This document shows, one piece after another, positions 47,518 through 57,038 of a DNA stretch of 64,000 nt (the first letter of the stretch is position 1; each line of letters starts with the position of its first letter). Both the position numbers and the translations under genes were made by a program. This stretch comes from Kurthia zopfii (GTDB taxonomy: Bacteria > Bacillota > Bacilli > Bacillales_A > Planococcaceae): contig NZ_QFVS01000012.1 in NCBI RefSeq assembly GCF_003143955.1, positions 1-64,000 of the forward strand, read 5' to 3'. The notes beneath the pieces were generated by a model that made no database searches, was not told the DNA's origin, and saw only the letters and a list, made by a program, of their open reading frames with translations.

Positions 47518-48366
47518 CTATGCGTTTTTCCGAAACCAGCCCATTCCGATTGACCCTTCACCTAAGTGCGTACCAATAACTGGACCGAAATAACTTAATT
47601 TAAATGAGCATTGTGGATACTGGCTTTGAAGCTCGTCCATCCACTGCTGACCTTCTTCAGGACAGTTTGCATGAATAATCGTTACATCAAGTTCATTATG
47701 ACGACTTACCGCTTCGGCTAATAATTCTTCAACACGTTTCATTGCTTTTTTACGTGTACGAATTTTTTCGAATGGTTCGATGACTTTTTCGTTGAAATAT
47801 AAAATTGGTTTAATTTGAAGTAATCCGCCAATTAAAGCAGCACCTGCTGATAATCGACCACCGCGTTGTAGATGAGCTAAATCATTTACGATGAAATAAG
47901 CTTCCATTATTTGACGCATTTCTTCTAAAACAGGTAGAATTTCTTTTGCATTTTTGCCTTCCGCTGCCATTTTAGCTGCTTGGATTGCATAAAAGCCTTG
48001 TACTGCACAAGCGATTTCACTGTCGAAACCAAATACTTCTATTTGCTCAACCATATCCCCCGCTTGTAAAGCACCTTGATATGTACCACTAATTCCACTT
48101 GATAAATGGATTGTAATGACCTCATCATAGTCTTCTGCTAATTCTTGATACTTTGCAACAAATTTCCCGATTGCTGGTTGCGTTGTTTTCGGTAATTGCT
48201 TTTCGTTGCGCACTTTATCATAAAATTCTTCAGTTGTAATCGATACTTCTTCTTCATAACTTTGCTGATCGATTACGACACTTAACGGAACCATATGAAT
48301 TGAATATTTTTCTCGTTCTTCTTTTGTTAAATAAGCTGTACTATCCGTTACTATTGCCGTTTTCAT
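47518..48366 (-). CDS. degV: DegV family fatty-acid-binding protein
   Basis: 282 residues from ATG 48366; an in-frame GTG at 48378 lies too close to AGGAG. It has the DegV signature: VTDSTAYLTKEER at the start, TTQPAIGKFVAKYQEL, HLSSGISGTYQGALQAG and the C-terminal YFGPVIGTHLGEGSIGMGW. These proteins bind a fatty acid and feed FakA-type kinases for phospholipid synthesis. Its position next to degSU is conserved in Bacillus, but it has its own terminator. Confidence 0.93.
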   Translation of the reverse strand: MKTAIVTDSTAYLTKEEREKYSIHMVPLSVVIDQQSYEEEVSITTEEFYDKVRNEKQLPKTTQPAIGKFVAKYQELAEDYDEVITIHLSSGISGTYQGALQAGDMVEQIEVFGFDSEIACAVQGFYAIQAAKMAAEGKNAKEILPVLEEMRQIMEAYFIVNDLAHLQRGGRLSAGAALIGGLLQIKPILYFNEKVIEPFEKIRTRKKAMKRVEELLAEAVSRHNELDVTIIHANCPEEGQQWMDELQSQYPQCSFKLSYFGPVIGTHLGEGSIGMGWFRKNA

Positions 48367-48422
48367 ATTTCCGTTCACACTCCTACTCTGAATATTTTAA
48401 AGTATTTTTGACCGAAATGGAA

Positions 48423-48474
48423 ATAAAAAAGAAATAGTCACTATTAAGTCGCGCGAATGACTTTTTATAGTGAC
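48423..48474 (-). terminator. Terminator after the lipoprotein gene
   Basis: Minus-strand GTCACTAT pairs with ATAGTGAC, with an inner AAGTC/GACTT arm, followed by a T-rich tail. Confidence 0.75.
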
Positions 48475-48496
48475 CGTTTCATATGGATTATTGCGA

Positions 48497-49159
48497 TTAT
48501 TCACCTTTAGCTGCGCTTCCAATTGCTTGTAGTGATGTAACTTTCCATCCTGTACTTTCTTTCACGAATTGCGTTAATTGCTTCACTTCATCTTTCGCTT
48601 CCGTATTTTCTTGCTTCACGTCGATGATGAGATCGGCATAAATATAAGCGCGATTACCACTGTAATCTGTAATCGTCACATTCGTTGCAGTTCTTTTTAT
48701 ATCGAAATCTTTGAAAATTGCCGCTGCATTATTCAAATCTTCTTGTAAATTAAAGCCTTCAGGATTTTGAGCTAAAATCGCTTCATATCGCTCAAGATCC
48801 TTTGCGTTAAATGCGTCCATATATTCTTTAAAAGCTGCGAGTAATTGCTTTTTATCCTCTGCAGGAATTTCAGCAGCTTCTTCAATTTTTCCATCTACTA
48901 CAGAATATCCAGCTTCATCATCTTTCGAATCCCCTTGAATACTTTGCGCTTGTTGAGCTTCTGGTTTTGCCGAAGAAGGTTGTCTCTGTGCTTCTTCAAC
49001 TGTCTTACTTATATCCGTATTTTCTACTACTTGTTTCGTAGATGATTTCTCACCATCACTTACAGAACCCTTATTTTGATCTTCGGAAGCTACATTATTC
49101 CCACAAGCTGATAACAATAAAACACACACAGAGGTAAAAATTAATTTCGTTAATGACAT
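48497..49159 (-). CDS. Putative lipoprotein with NTF2-like C-terminal domain
   Basis: 220 residues. The N-terminus is a lipoprotein signal (LIFTSVCVLLLSAC) with the lipobox LSAC and lipidated Cys near residue 19. A disordered Ser/Gln/Lys-rich linker (about 20-90) follows. The C-terminal 110 residues (FKEYMDAFNAKDLERYEAIL and later GNRAYIYADLIIDVKQE) look like an NTF2/SnoaL-type fold. It would sit on the outer face of the membrane. No specific function is recognised. It lies between degU and degV. Confidence 0.8.
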   Translation of the reverse strand: MSLTKLIFTSVCVLLLSACGNNVASEDQNKGSVSDGEKSSTKQVVENTDISKTVEEAQRQPSSAKPEAQQAQSIQGDSKDDEAGYSVVDGKIEEAAEIPAEDKKQLLAAFKEYMDAFNAKDLERYEAILAQNPEGFNLQEDLNNAAAIFKDFDIKRTATNVTITDYSGNRAYIYADLIIDVKQENTEAKDEVKQLTQFVKESTGWKVTSLQAIGSAAKGE

Positions 49160-49308
49160 TCCCCAAACCCCCCCTCGCCCATTGTAGCATGGAATATTTT
49201 CTCACTCGAATATTTCTTCATACTTACTATAACGACTTTCATTCAAAAAGGTTACTAAAAAGATTCGGCACTATGTAAATGTTGAGGTGATTGATTTCCT
49301 TATTATCA

Positions 49309-49346
49309 TAAAAAAAAGCTTCACCTATGATCAACATAAGTGAAGC
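49309..49346 (-). terminator. Terminator after degU
   Basis: Minus-strand GCTTCACTTATG pairs with CATAGGTGAAGC, followed by T8. Confidence 0.9.
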
Positions 49347-49392
49347 ATGAAAAATTTTCAGAGATTGTCACATCAACCGACAAAAAAAATCA

Positions 49393-50067
49393 TTAGCGGA
49401 CTTCAACCCAACCATTTTTAATTGCAGTAACAACCGCTTGTGTACGGTCATTTACGTTCATTTTTTGAAGGATGCTTGATACATGGTTTTTAACTGTTTT
49501 TTCAGAGATGAATAAAGATTCTCCGATTGCACGGTTACTTTGACCATCTGTAAGTAATTGAAGTACTTCACATTCACGCTTCGTTAATAAGTGGAATGGA
49601 CGGCGAATTTCTGTTTGATGGAAATTCCCTTTATTTTCACGTTCGCTTAGACGGCGGTATTCCGCTACTAAATTACGTGTAACTTTTGGATGTAAATAAG
49701 AACCACCAGCAGCAACAATTTTAATTGCGTTAACGATTTCATCTGCATCCATCTCTTTAAGCATGTAGCCTAATGCACCTGATTTAAGTGCGTGAGATAC
49801 GTAAGATTCGTCATCATGGATTGAAAGCATAATTACTTTTGCTTCTGGGTATTTCTCGATTAATTGTTCTGTAGCTTCTACGCCATTCATTTGAGGCATA
49901 TTGATGTCCATTAATACGACATCTGGTGAATATTCTTCATAAAGACGTACTGTATCGATGCCATCATCGCCTTCAGCGACAACTTCAAACGAGTTTTCGA
50001 AATCTAAAATTCGTTTTACACCTTCACGGAAAAGTTGGTGGTCGTCTACGATAATAATTTTTGTCAT
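49393..50067 (-). CDS. degU: Response regulator DegU
   Basis: 224 residues. The receiver domain begins [14 protein letters not shown], with the phospho-acceptor at Asp54 in [13 protein letters not shown]. The C-terminal LuxR-type helix-turn-helix reads [16 protein letters not shown] then [17 protein letters not shown]. In Bacillus DegU controls exoenzymes, competence (it helps ComK bind), motility and biofilm. It follows degS with 36 bases between. Confidence 0.97.
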   Translation of the reverse strand: MTKIIIVDDHQLFREGVKRILDFENSFEVVAEGDDGIDTVRLYEEYSPDVVLMDINMPQMNGVEATEQLIEKYPEAKVIMLSIHDDESYVSHALKSGALGYMLKEMDADEIVNAIKIVAAGGSYLHPKVTRNLVAEYRRLSERENKGNFHQTEIRRPFHLLTKRECEVLQLLTDGQSNRAIGESLFISEKTVKNHVSSILQKMNVNDRTQAVVTAIKNGWVEVR

Positions 50068-50103
50068 TTGATATTCCTCCTAGAAAAAATCTTTTTCTAT
50101 TTG

Positions 50104-51252
50104 TTATTTTATTTCAGTAATTGGAATTGTGACAAGCACAACTGTACCTTGATGAACAGTTGAATTTAATTCCATCTTACCATTTAATAGCTCAACACGC
50201 TCGTGCATACCTACTAACCCGAACGAACCTTCCTTACTCACTCCAGGATCAAAGCCAATGCCGTTGTCTTTTATAGACATGACTACTTGACCTTTTTTCC
50301 AAATAAAAGTAACTACAATTTCAGTAGCTTTCCCATGCTTGATTGCGTTATTTACACACTCTTGTACGAGTCTGAAAACAGCAATTTCATAATTCGTTTT
50401 TAATCGAATTGGTTCGCCTAATGAGTTAAATTGAATGGTCGTATCCTGGTTGTAATCTTCAACTGAGTGCAAATATTTCCTTAAAGTTGGAACAATGCCT
50501 AAATCATCTAATGCCATAGGTCGTAAATCATAAATAATTCTTCTCACTTCATGTAAAGCATCTCGAACCATCCCTTTTAAAGATAAAATCTCTTGAAGTG
50601 CTTGTTCGACACCTTTCTCATCATATGTGCGATTTATCAAATCAGTACGTAACAATACATTAGCTAACATTTGTGCAGGTCCATCATGAATCTCGCGAGA
50701 AATACGTTTCCGTTCTTCTTCGGTCGCTTCAATAATTTTAATAGTGAAATCTTCTTTGATCTTTGCGTTTTCCAACGCAGGCCCTACATGTTTTAAATCA
50801 TATGTTAAATAGTTTAAAACAACATTCACTTGGTTGACAAGATGATCTGCTTTTTCTATTGTTTCAAGCAAATTTTTCATTCTGCGCTCTAAGTCATCGC
50901 GTCGCTCTCTTAATGCTTTTTCATTTGATTGAACGAGTGTGTGCTTAATTTGAATTTGATTTGCTTGCTCATATGCTTCTTTTACCTCTTGCTCAGTATG
51001 AACCATGAAATTACGTGATACTTCTGCTAATTTCTGTCGCGATATTTTAGAGTCTTTCTCTAATAAATCGCTCTCTATTATGATATTCTTTATTTTATGA
51101 CGAATATCCTCTAATTCGAGTTTCATTTCTTCAAATGTTTTTCGACTTTGTTCACTGATTGTAAAAATATCATGTTTTGATTCATCTATCGTTTTTACCA
51201 TTCGATTAAAGACTAAATCAAGGGACTTTATATCGAACTTATCTTTTGGCAT
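50104..51252 (-). CDS. degS: Sensor histidine kinase DegS
   Basis: 382 residues from ATG 51252 (AAGGGG seven bases upstream); earlier in-frame starts at 51258 and 51291 are less well placed. No membrane segment: a cytoplasmic kinase, as DegS is. The N-terminal half is a long coiled coil (DegS sensor domain). The phospho-His lies in ERKRISREIHDGPAQML, then the ATPase domain with ECVNNAIKHG (N box) and IKDNGIGFDPG (G box). It phosphorylates DegU. Confidence 0.96.
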   Translation of the reverse strand: MPKDKFDIKSLDLVFNRMVKTIDESKHDIFTISEQSRKTFEEMKLELEDIRHKIKNIIIESDLLEKDSKISRQKLAEVSRNFMVHTEQEVKEAYEQANQIQIKHTLVQSNEKALRERRDDLERRMKNLLETIEKADHLVNQVNVVLNYLTYDLKHVGPALENAKIKEDFTIKIIEATEEERKRISREIHDGPAQMLANVLLRTDLINRTYDEKGVEQALQEILSLKGMVRDALHEVRRIIYDLRPMALDDLGIVPTLRKYLHSVEDYNQDTTIQFNSLGEPIRLKTNYEIAVFRLVQECVNNAIKHGKATEIVVTFIWKKGQVVMSIKDNGIGFDPGVSKEGSFGLVGMHERVELLNGKMELNSTVHQGTVVLVTIPITEIK

Positions 51253-51443
51253 ACACATACCCCTTACAATTTTTGTTACATTAGATTCCATAGTTCCAAT
51301 CAGGATTAATACATTATATTTATAAATATTTGCTGTGTCTAATTTAATTATAACAGTTTTGTGTCAAAACAATACAGAAAAATTGATTCTAATTGAACTT
51401 TTTTCATTAATCGCATTATTTTTTTACTAAGGAGAGGATACTA

Positions 51444-52076
51444 ATGAGAGAAAATTATCTAACAATTCCTTCAACAGGGACAAACGAACTAATCATTTCG
51501 AAATCCAGGTTCATCGCACATTGCTCGAGAGCAGAATCTGAAGACGAAGCGCTTGACTTTATTTTAAAAATTAAAAAAGAACATAGTAGCGCGACACATA
51601 ATTGTTCCGCCTACCTTATTGGTGAACATGATCAAATCCAAAAGGCCAACGATGATGGTGAACCGAGCGGCACAGCTGGTGTACCTATGTTAGAAGTATT
51701 GAAAAAACAAGGTTTGAAAGATATTGTCGTTGTTGTGACACGCTACTTTGGCGGTATTAAACTTGGTGCTGGTGGCTTAGTGCGAGCATACGGCAAAGCG
51801 ACTACACTTGGCATCGAGGCAGCCGGCATTGTCGAATGTCGACTGCATGCCTTAATAAAAATTTCTGTAGACTACACTTTACTCGGTAAACTTGAGCATG
51901 AAATTCGAAATTCTGACTACTTACTGGATCGCATTGAATATTTAGAAGGCGTTGATTTTTCAGTAAATGTTGAACGCGAATCAGTAGAACGTTTTTCTGA
52001 ATGGATTACAAATTTAACAAGCGGACAGTCGACAATTACTGTCGAAAAATATCATTTTTTAGAATTCGAAAAATAA
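51444..52076 (+). CDS. yvyE: YigZ/IMPACT family protein
   Basis: 210 residues, family length. The IMPACT domain is clear: SKSRFIAHCSRAESEDEAL, ATHNCSAYLIGEHDQIQKAN, DDGEPSGTAGVPMLEVL and VVVVTRYFGGIKLGAGGLVR. The C-terminal ferredoxin-like half (DUF1949) follows. Molecular role in bacteria unknown, possibly ribosome or RNA related. It is divergent from degS, as in B. subtilis. Confidence 0.95.
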   Translation: MRENYLTIPSTGTNELIISKSRFIAHCSRAESEDEALDFILKIKKEHSSATHNCSAYLIGEHDQIQKANDDGEPSGTAGVPMLEVLKKQGLKDIVVVVTRYFGGIKLGAGGLVRAYGKATTLGIEAAGIVECRLHALIKISVDYTLLGKLEHEIRNSDYLLDRIEYLEGVDFSVNVERESVERFSEWITNLTSGQSTITVEKYHFLEFEK

Positions 52077-52215
52077 TATGATTTTACGCACTCATTTTCA
52101 CATAGTATAATCATGAATATTGTGTTTTTTTCAAAACATAAGAAACTATTTAAAAAACTCTATCGTCTAATGTATATAATTTCTGTTTCCCAGTTCAATT
52201 TAAAGGAGAAAAACT

Positions 52216-53367
52216 ATGCCAGAACAAAAAATACCTAGCACCCATAGGAAGAAAAGAAAAAAGAAATCCGGTAAAGGACTGAAAATATTCCTTACGATTT
52301 TCCTCATTATTCTTTTAGCAGCCGGTTCGTACTTATTCTACTTATACTATGTGGGCAAACAAGCAGCTGATAAAGCTTATGATGCGAATGGTCATTTAAA
52401 ATCCGACCTTCGCGAAGAAAAGGTTAAACCACTTGAAGATAATATTTCCATCCTTTTCGTCGGCGTTGATGATAGCGCAAAAAGGGGTCAAGGTAACGGT
52501 AATTCACGTTCCGATTCTTTAATGCTTGCGACGCTAAACAATAAAGATAAGAGTGTAAAACTTCTTAGTATCCCGCGTGACTCATATGTGTACATCCCTG
52601 AGTTTGGTTACCAAGATAAAATCACGCATGCTCATACTGCACCATCAGGCGTTAAATCTACTATCGACACGGTTGAGAAATTATTAAATGTACCAGTCGA
52701 TTACTATTACGAGTTAAACTTCGATGCGTTCATTCAAATCGTTGATGCTCTTGATGGGATTGAAGTAGATGTTCCTTATGATTTAAAAGAATTAGATGAA
52801 AATGATAAACGAACAATCAACTTGAAAAAAGGTGTTCAAACTGTAAATGGTAGTGAAGCATTAGCACTTGCTCGTACGCGTCACTACGATAATGATTTCA
52901 AACGTGGCGAACGTCAACAGATGATCATTAAAGCAATCGCAAGTAAAGCAACTGACTTCTCATCATTTACAAAATATGATTCACTTTTAACTGCAATTGG
53001 CGACAATATGACAACGAATATGTCATTTAGCGAGATGAAATCATTCTTCTCTTACTTGAAGGGTGGCATGCCAAAAATGACTTCACTAGCTCTTGAAGGG
53101 CAAGATGATATGTCTACTGGTGTTTACTACTTCAAATTAAATGATGATAGTGTCTTATCGGTTCGTCAGCAACTTCAAAAACAATTGGGGTTACCACAGG
53201 ATCAAACTTTAAATTCTGATGCGAATGCAGCGGCAAAAGGTAAGGCTTCAACAGATGCTGCAACACCGAAAAATGAAAAGCCAAGCAATGCTTCGACTAA
53301 CTTCAGTGGCAAAAGCAATAACGGAGAAGACTTCAGCTCAGAACAATTCTCTGATAACAATAAATAA
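52216..53367 (+). CDS. tagU: LytR-CpsA-Psr (LCP) family cell-wall glycopolymer transferase
   Basis: 383 residues. Short basic cytoplasmic N-terminus (KKRKKKSGK), one membrane segment (about 22-46), then an extracellular LCP domain with VGVDDSAKRG, NSRSDSLMLATL, SIPRDSYVYIPE and ALARTRHYDNDFKRGERQQ. These Arg and Asp residues bind polyprenyl pyrophosphate. It attaches teichoic acid or related polymers to peptidoglycan. A Ser/Asn-rich disordered tail of about 60 residues ends the protein. It lies next to yvyE and opposite tagO as in B. subtilis; tagU is the best guess among LCP paralogues. Confidence 0.9.
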   Translation: MPEQKIPSTHRKKRKKKSGKGLKIFLTIFLIILLAAGSYLFYLYYVGKQAADKAYDANGHLKSDLREEKVKPLEDNISILFVGVDDSAKRGQGNGNSRSDSLMLATLNNKDKSVKLLSIPRDSYVYIPEFGYQDKITHAHTAPSGVKSTIDTVEKLLNVPVDYYYELNFDAFIQIVDALDGIEVDVPYDLKELDENDKRTINLKKGVQTVNGSEALALARTRHYDNDFKRGERQQMIIKAIASKATDFSSFTKYDSLLTAIGDNMTTNMSFSEMKSFFSYLKGGMPKMTSLALEGQDDMSTGVYYFKLNDDSVLSVRQQLQKQLGLPQDQTLNSDANAAAKGKASTDAATPKNEKPSNASTNFSGKSNNGEDFSSEQFSDNNK

Positions 53368-53382
53368 TTCGGCTCAATCAAA

Positions 53383-53411
53383 GGAAATCACTTAGGTGGT
53401 TTCCTTTTTTT
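53383..53411 (+). terminator. Terminator after the LCP gene
   Basis: GGAAATCAC pairs with GTGGTTTCC around a 4-base loop, then T7. Confidence 0.92.
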
Positions 53412-53703
53412 GTGGTCGTTTTTTATATTTATATACTTTCTTTTAGAAATAACGAATAATCTCATTTTGGGCGACGCTTTTCGCGGGTACGCCCAAACGG
53501 TTACTAATTTGCCAACATTCTATCCATTGATTGGTTTTGGTCAACTAGAGAATAAATTCCATTCTTCAAAAAATATTGGAAACAAAAATTGATGTAATTG
53601 ATTGCCTTTGCATTTCAAATTTTTCAAGAAATGAAAGAATGGCCATGACTCCTTCCGAAAAGCATCGCCCTAAACGAAAATTTAACCAGCAGTATCTGAA
53701 AAA

Positions 53704-53749
53704 CAAAAAACCTCTGCAATTTAGATGTTTCCATCACATTGCAGAGGTA
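53704..53749 (-). terminator. Terminator after tagO
   Basis: Minus-strand ACCTCTGCAAT pairs with ATTGCAGAGGT around a long loop, then TTTTTGTTTTT. Confidence 0.92.
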
Positions 53750-53772
53750 GTTCAATCAATCGTCGTCATTTT

Positions 53773-54810
53773 TCATTTTTTTTTAACAAGATTGAGCAAT
53801 GGTCTGTATTTCGACCCTGCCAATCCAATCACTTCAACGAATAATTCGATGACAAGTAGTAGGACAATCGCCAGTAGAATAGCGCCCCAAATCTTCGCCA
53901 TTGAGAAAATAATGGCAGCCAAGCCGAACATCGCTGCTAAACCATAAATAATCGTAACCGTCTGCTTATGCGTGAAACCAATGCTGATCAAACGGTGATG
54001 TAAATGCGATTTATCCGGTTGGAACGGCGGTTGCTTGTTTAATAATCGACGCACGATGGCGAAGAAAGTATCTGAAATCGGAACACCAAGCATTATGACT
54101 GGAATAACTAAAGATACGAAAGTGACGTTTTTAAAGCCGAGTAATGCGAGTACGGAAATAATAAATCCTAAAAATAATGCCCCTGTATCACCCATGAAAA
54201 TTTTCGCGGGATGGAAATTATAAAATAGGAAGCCAAATGAACTCGCTGCTAAAATTAACGCCATCATCAATACAAACCCATCATTCATAATGAACGCCAT
54301 TGCAGAAAGCGTAATTAATGCAATCGTTGAAACACCTGCTGCTAAACCATCTAAACCATCAATTAAGTTGATTGCATTTGTGATGCCGACAATCCAAATT
54401 AATGTAAGCGGGATACTTAAATAACCAAAATCAAGTACGCCACCAAATGGTAAGTTGATTGAAGCAATCGTAATATCTCCGAAGAAAATAACAATCGCTG
54501 CTGCAACAGTTTGCCCTAAAAATTTTGCTTTAGCTGAAATTTCAAGCATATCATCCAATACACCCGTTAAAATGATGATGAAACTGGCGATGATTATTGG
54601 AATAATCGCTTGATTTTCAGGTCTATAAATTAATACTCCTATTAAAAATGCGAGGAAAATGGCCAAGCCACCTAGTCGAGGCATGATTTTCGCATGCACC
54701 TTCCTTTGATTCGGTCGGTCTACAGCTCCCACACGATATGCAAGTTTTTTAACAAGAGGAGTTAATAGTACCGATGCGATAAATGCTCCGATTAAAGCGA
54801 GGTAGCTCAT
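53773..54810 (-). CDS. tagO: Undecaprenyl-phosphate GlcNAc-1-phosphate transferase (TagO/WecA/MraY family)
   Basis: 345 residues, about ten membrane segments. Family motifs: RKVHAKIMPRLGGLAIF, GVLDDMLEISAKAKFLGQ (DDxxE-like), INLIDGLDGLAAGVS and the C-terminal SHLHHRLISIGFTHKQ. It starts wall teichoic acid synthesis by moving GlcNAc-1-phosphate onto undecaprenyl phosphate at the inner membrane face. AAGGAGGAAAGGT precedes the ATG. Its product is what LCP enzymes later attach. Confidence 0.95.
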   Translation of the reverse strand: MSYLALIGAFIASVLLTPLVKKLAYRVGAVDRPNQRKVHAKIMPRLGGLAIFLAFLIGVLIYRPENQAIIPIIIASFIIILTGVLDDMLEISAKAKFLGQTVAAAIVIFFGDITIASINLPFGGVLDFGYLSIPLTLIWIVGITNAINLIDGLDGLAAGVSTIALITLSAMAFIMNDGFVLMMALILAASSFGFLFYNFHPAKIFMGDTGALFLGFIISVLALLGFKNVTFVSLVIPVIMLGVPISDTFFAIVRRLLNKQPPFQPDKSHLHHRLISIGFTHKQTVTIIYGLAAMFGLAAIIFSMAKIWGAILLAIVLLLVIELFVEVIGLAGSKYRPLLNLVKKK

Positions 54811-55060
54811 ACCTTTCCTCCTTAATATATGATGTAAAAAATCTTTTATATTTTATAATAAATCACACTGTATTATAGCACGTATTCATATAAATGAAAT
54901 AGTATGCAGTATAATCTTGTCCGACTTATGACGATTGTTATACTTGAAAAGTTTCAATCTTTATAAAGTAAAGACGAAACTAGTGAAATTTCACTCCGTT
55001 CCGCCCAAAATTTGCTATTCATCTACTTCCTTATATACCTAAATTACGCTACTACTAAAC

Positions 55061-56737
55061 TTACACAGTGAAACGCTTCGTCGACCCTTGCATCTCATCT
55101 ACTTTTTTGTAAACCATTTCTACATCTTGCAAAATATATTCACTCGCCAGTTTATTCATTTGCACAAGTTGATTCGTATCTTCAATTTTCACTGTACTTT
55201 GATTGATTGTATGCCCGAGTTGTTCAATCAATGTTGTCGTTTCATCTTTTTCTACTTCAATTCTTCGCACCTGATTTTCAATCGCAGAAAACTGAATTTG
55301 CGCTTCGCTAAGTTGCGATACAATTTGCTTCATCGCACTCGCTGTATTTTTCACTGCATCCATCGTTTCATTTGAACAATGTAGACTCTGGTCAAATGAG
55401 CCTTCCATACGCTCCCCTTGCGCCTGTATCTCCCCTGATACATTCTGGATATGCTGTGCCGCCTTATTCACTTCCTCAGCTAAATTACGTACCTCTGTCG
55501 CCACTACTGCGAAACCTTTGCCACTCTCTCCAGCTCTTGCTGCTTCAATTTCGGCATTTAGAGCGAGCAGATGCGTTTGACGGGAAATACCCTTCACTAA
55601 ATTGGATACACGAACAATTTCATTTAGACGTTCTTGCAATTCATTGCGCTCACGATCCGCTTCTCCGATAAATGATTGAAGACGCAGCATCGAGTTCACC
55701 GATTCGCTCATGGATTGATTGCTTTTCTTCGCATGATCGACCGTGACATTACTATGCGCCGCTACTTGTTCCAGACGAATAATCATATCTTCCAAGCTTT
55801 CCGAAAAACGTTGAACAAATTGCACAATCCCTTCTGAAGTCGCCTGCTGTTCCTGCGATTCCGCCAAGACAGCCGATAATTGCTCCTCCATCTTTTCCGC
55901 GCCAACATACGATTGCTCCGAAGATTCCTTCAAAGTTTTCGTATTATTTGAGATGAGTTGCGCCCCTTTTTGAATCATAATGATCGTCGATTTCAACTGT
56001 GATTTCATATCATTCATCGCCACTGTCACTTCACCAATCTCATCCTTCGTCTCGACTTCGATATCCGCAATTTGCAAATTCCCTTCAGAAATCTGTCTCG
56101 CAGAATAAGCGAGTTTCTTCAATTGTCTTCTAATTTGTCGATTCGTCATCATTAGTAAAATGCATGAAATCGTACATGCAAAAAGGAATGAAGCGCTCAA
56201 CATGATGAATGTATAATTTTGTGCTTGCTGCATTTTCTGTACTATTTCAGCTCGCTCATTTGATAATTTGTCATTTTCCTTACGAATTTTGCCTTCAAAC
56301 TCGTTATATGTATGATATACCGCATTTAACTGCCTTCTTTTTGCGATATTATCCTTTCTTTCAATTGAACTTTTCAATTTCGCTTCATATGAAGTATCCA
56401 TTGAAGTCAAAACATCCTTCATCTCTTTTTGAGGAATCGTCTGAATGCTTTTCGTCTGCTTTTCCAACTCCCCTTTCACCTGTTGGTAATCCTCATCGAA
56501 ATTATGCATCGGATCACCGACATAGTGATTGATGGCGATATACAAATTGGCGTAGCCCTGTGATAAACCTTCTAATAAATTCACTTCTTGAGAAAGGCGA
56601 TCCAGTTCACTCGACCATTTCTTATTTTCGACAAGCTGGAACATGAGCATAATCGTCATTACTGCAAAAAGAACAATTGTGATGCCCACAGTAACTAAAT
56701 ACTTCCGATAAATTGGTAATTTTAACCATAGTTTCAA
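55061..56737 (-). CDS. Methyl-accepting chemotaxis protein
   Basis: 558 residues from TTG 56737, nine bases after GGAGG; the frame open from 56755 contains that ribosome site inside it. Membrane segment 1 is near residues 14-36. An extracytoplasmic helical sensor of about 140 residues follows (four-helix type), then membrane segment 2 ([20 protein letters not shown]), a HAMP domain, and a cytoplasmic signalling coiled coil with the hairpin tip [20 protein letters not shown]. Ligand unknown. It is a stand-alone gene with a pair of 12-bp direct repeats upstream. Confidence 0.92.
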   Translation of the reverse strand: MKLWLKLPIYRKYLVTVGITIVLFAVMTIMLMFQLVENKKWSSELDRLSQEVNLLEGLSQGYANLYIAINHYVGDPMHNFDEDYQQVKGELEKQTKSIQTIPQKEMKDVLTSMDTSYEAKLKSSIERKDNIAKRRQLNAVYHTYNEFEGKIRKENDKLSNERAEIVQKMQQAQNYTFIMLSASFLFACTISCILLMMTNRQIRRQLKKLAYSARQISEGNLQIADIEVETKDEIGEVTVAMNDMKSQLKSTIIMIQKGAQLISNNTKTLKESSEQSYVGAEKMEEQLSAVLAESQEQQATSEGIVQFVQRFSESLEDMIIRLEQVAAHSNVTVDHAKKSNQSMSESVNSMLRLQSFIGEADRERNELQERLNEIVRVSNLVKGISRQTHLLALNAEIEAARAGESGKGFAVVATEVRNLAEEVNKAAQHIQNVSGEIQAQGERMEGSFDQSLHCSNETMDAVKNTASAMKQIVSQLSEAQIQFSAIENQVRRIEVEKDETTTLIEQLGHTINQSTVKIEDTNQLVQMNKLASEYILQDVEMVYKKVDEMQGSTKRFTV

Positions 56738-56760
56738 TTTCAAACACCTCCGCAAGCCCT

Positions 56761-56813
56761 ACTTTAACATAGGTATTTTAGATTAAGTTTGTCATTACAA
56801 GACTTTAACATAG
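56761..56813 (-). promoter_or_regulatory. Pair of 12-bp direct repeats upstream of the chemoreceptor
   Basis: ACTTTAACATAG occurs at 56761-56772 and 56802-56813 (41 bases apart, about four helical turns). It lies 24-76 bases upstream of the chemoreceptor start, in promoter range. It could be an operator; no known factor is assigned. Confidence 0.4.
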
Positions 56814-56976
56814 CCTTTACACGCAACTTACATTACGCTATTAATACGTATTATTTCTATTTCAAATACACAATTCTGTCAATAACACCTAAATGCCACT
56901 CATTTTCGAAATTGTTTATTCCTTTTAAGTCTTTTTCATGTTAAGATGTTGAAGTTAGTTTTTTTCTTGTAATTTG

Positions 56977-56991
56977 AATTTTCAGAAAAAA
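56977..56991. promoter_or_regulatory. CodY-box-like motif upstream of brnQ
   Basis: AATTTTCAGAAAAAA matches the CodY box AATTTTCWGAAAATT at 13 of 15 positions, 48 bases before the brnQ start. CodY represses branched-chain amino acid transporters in Bacillus, so the context fits. Confidence 0.65.
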
Positions 56992-57038
56992 CAAAAATCT
57001 TTTGAATATTTAATTAAAAAATAAAAAGGAGTGTTTCT

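Larger units (their letters stand above)
53368..53772. other. 405-bp gene-free region between convergent LCP and tagO
   Basis: It holds one terminator at each end and a GC-rich inverted repeat (TTTGGGCG at 53466-53473 with CGCCCAAA at 53490-53497). No open frame here looks like a protein. Confidence 0.6.

Noticed and set aside
53410-53592. Small + strand frames between the LCP gene and tagO
   Set aside because: They start in the terminator tail, lack ribosome sites and show no protein-like pattern.
56756-57038. T-box riboswitch before brnQ
   Set aside because: No T-box consensus, specifier loop or terminator is visible; a CodY-like box is the better explanation.
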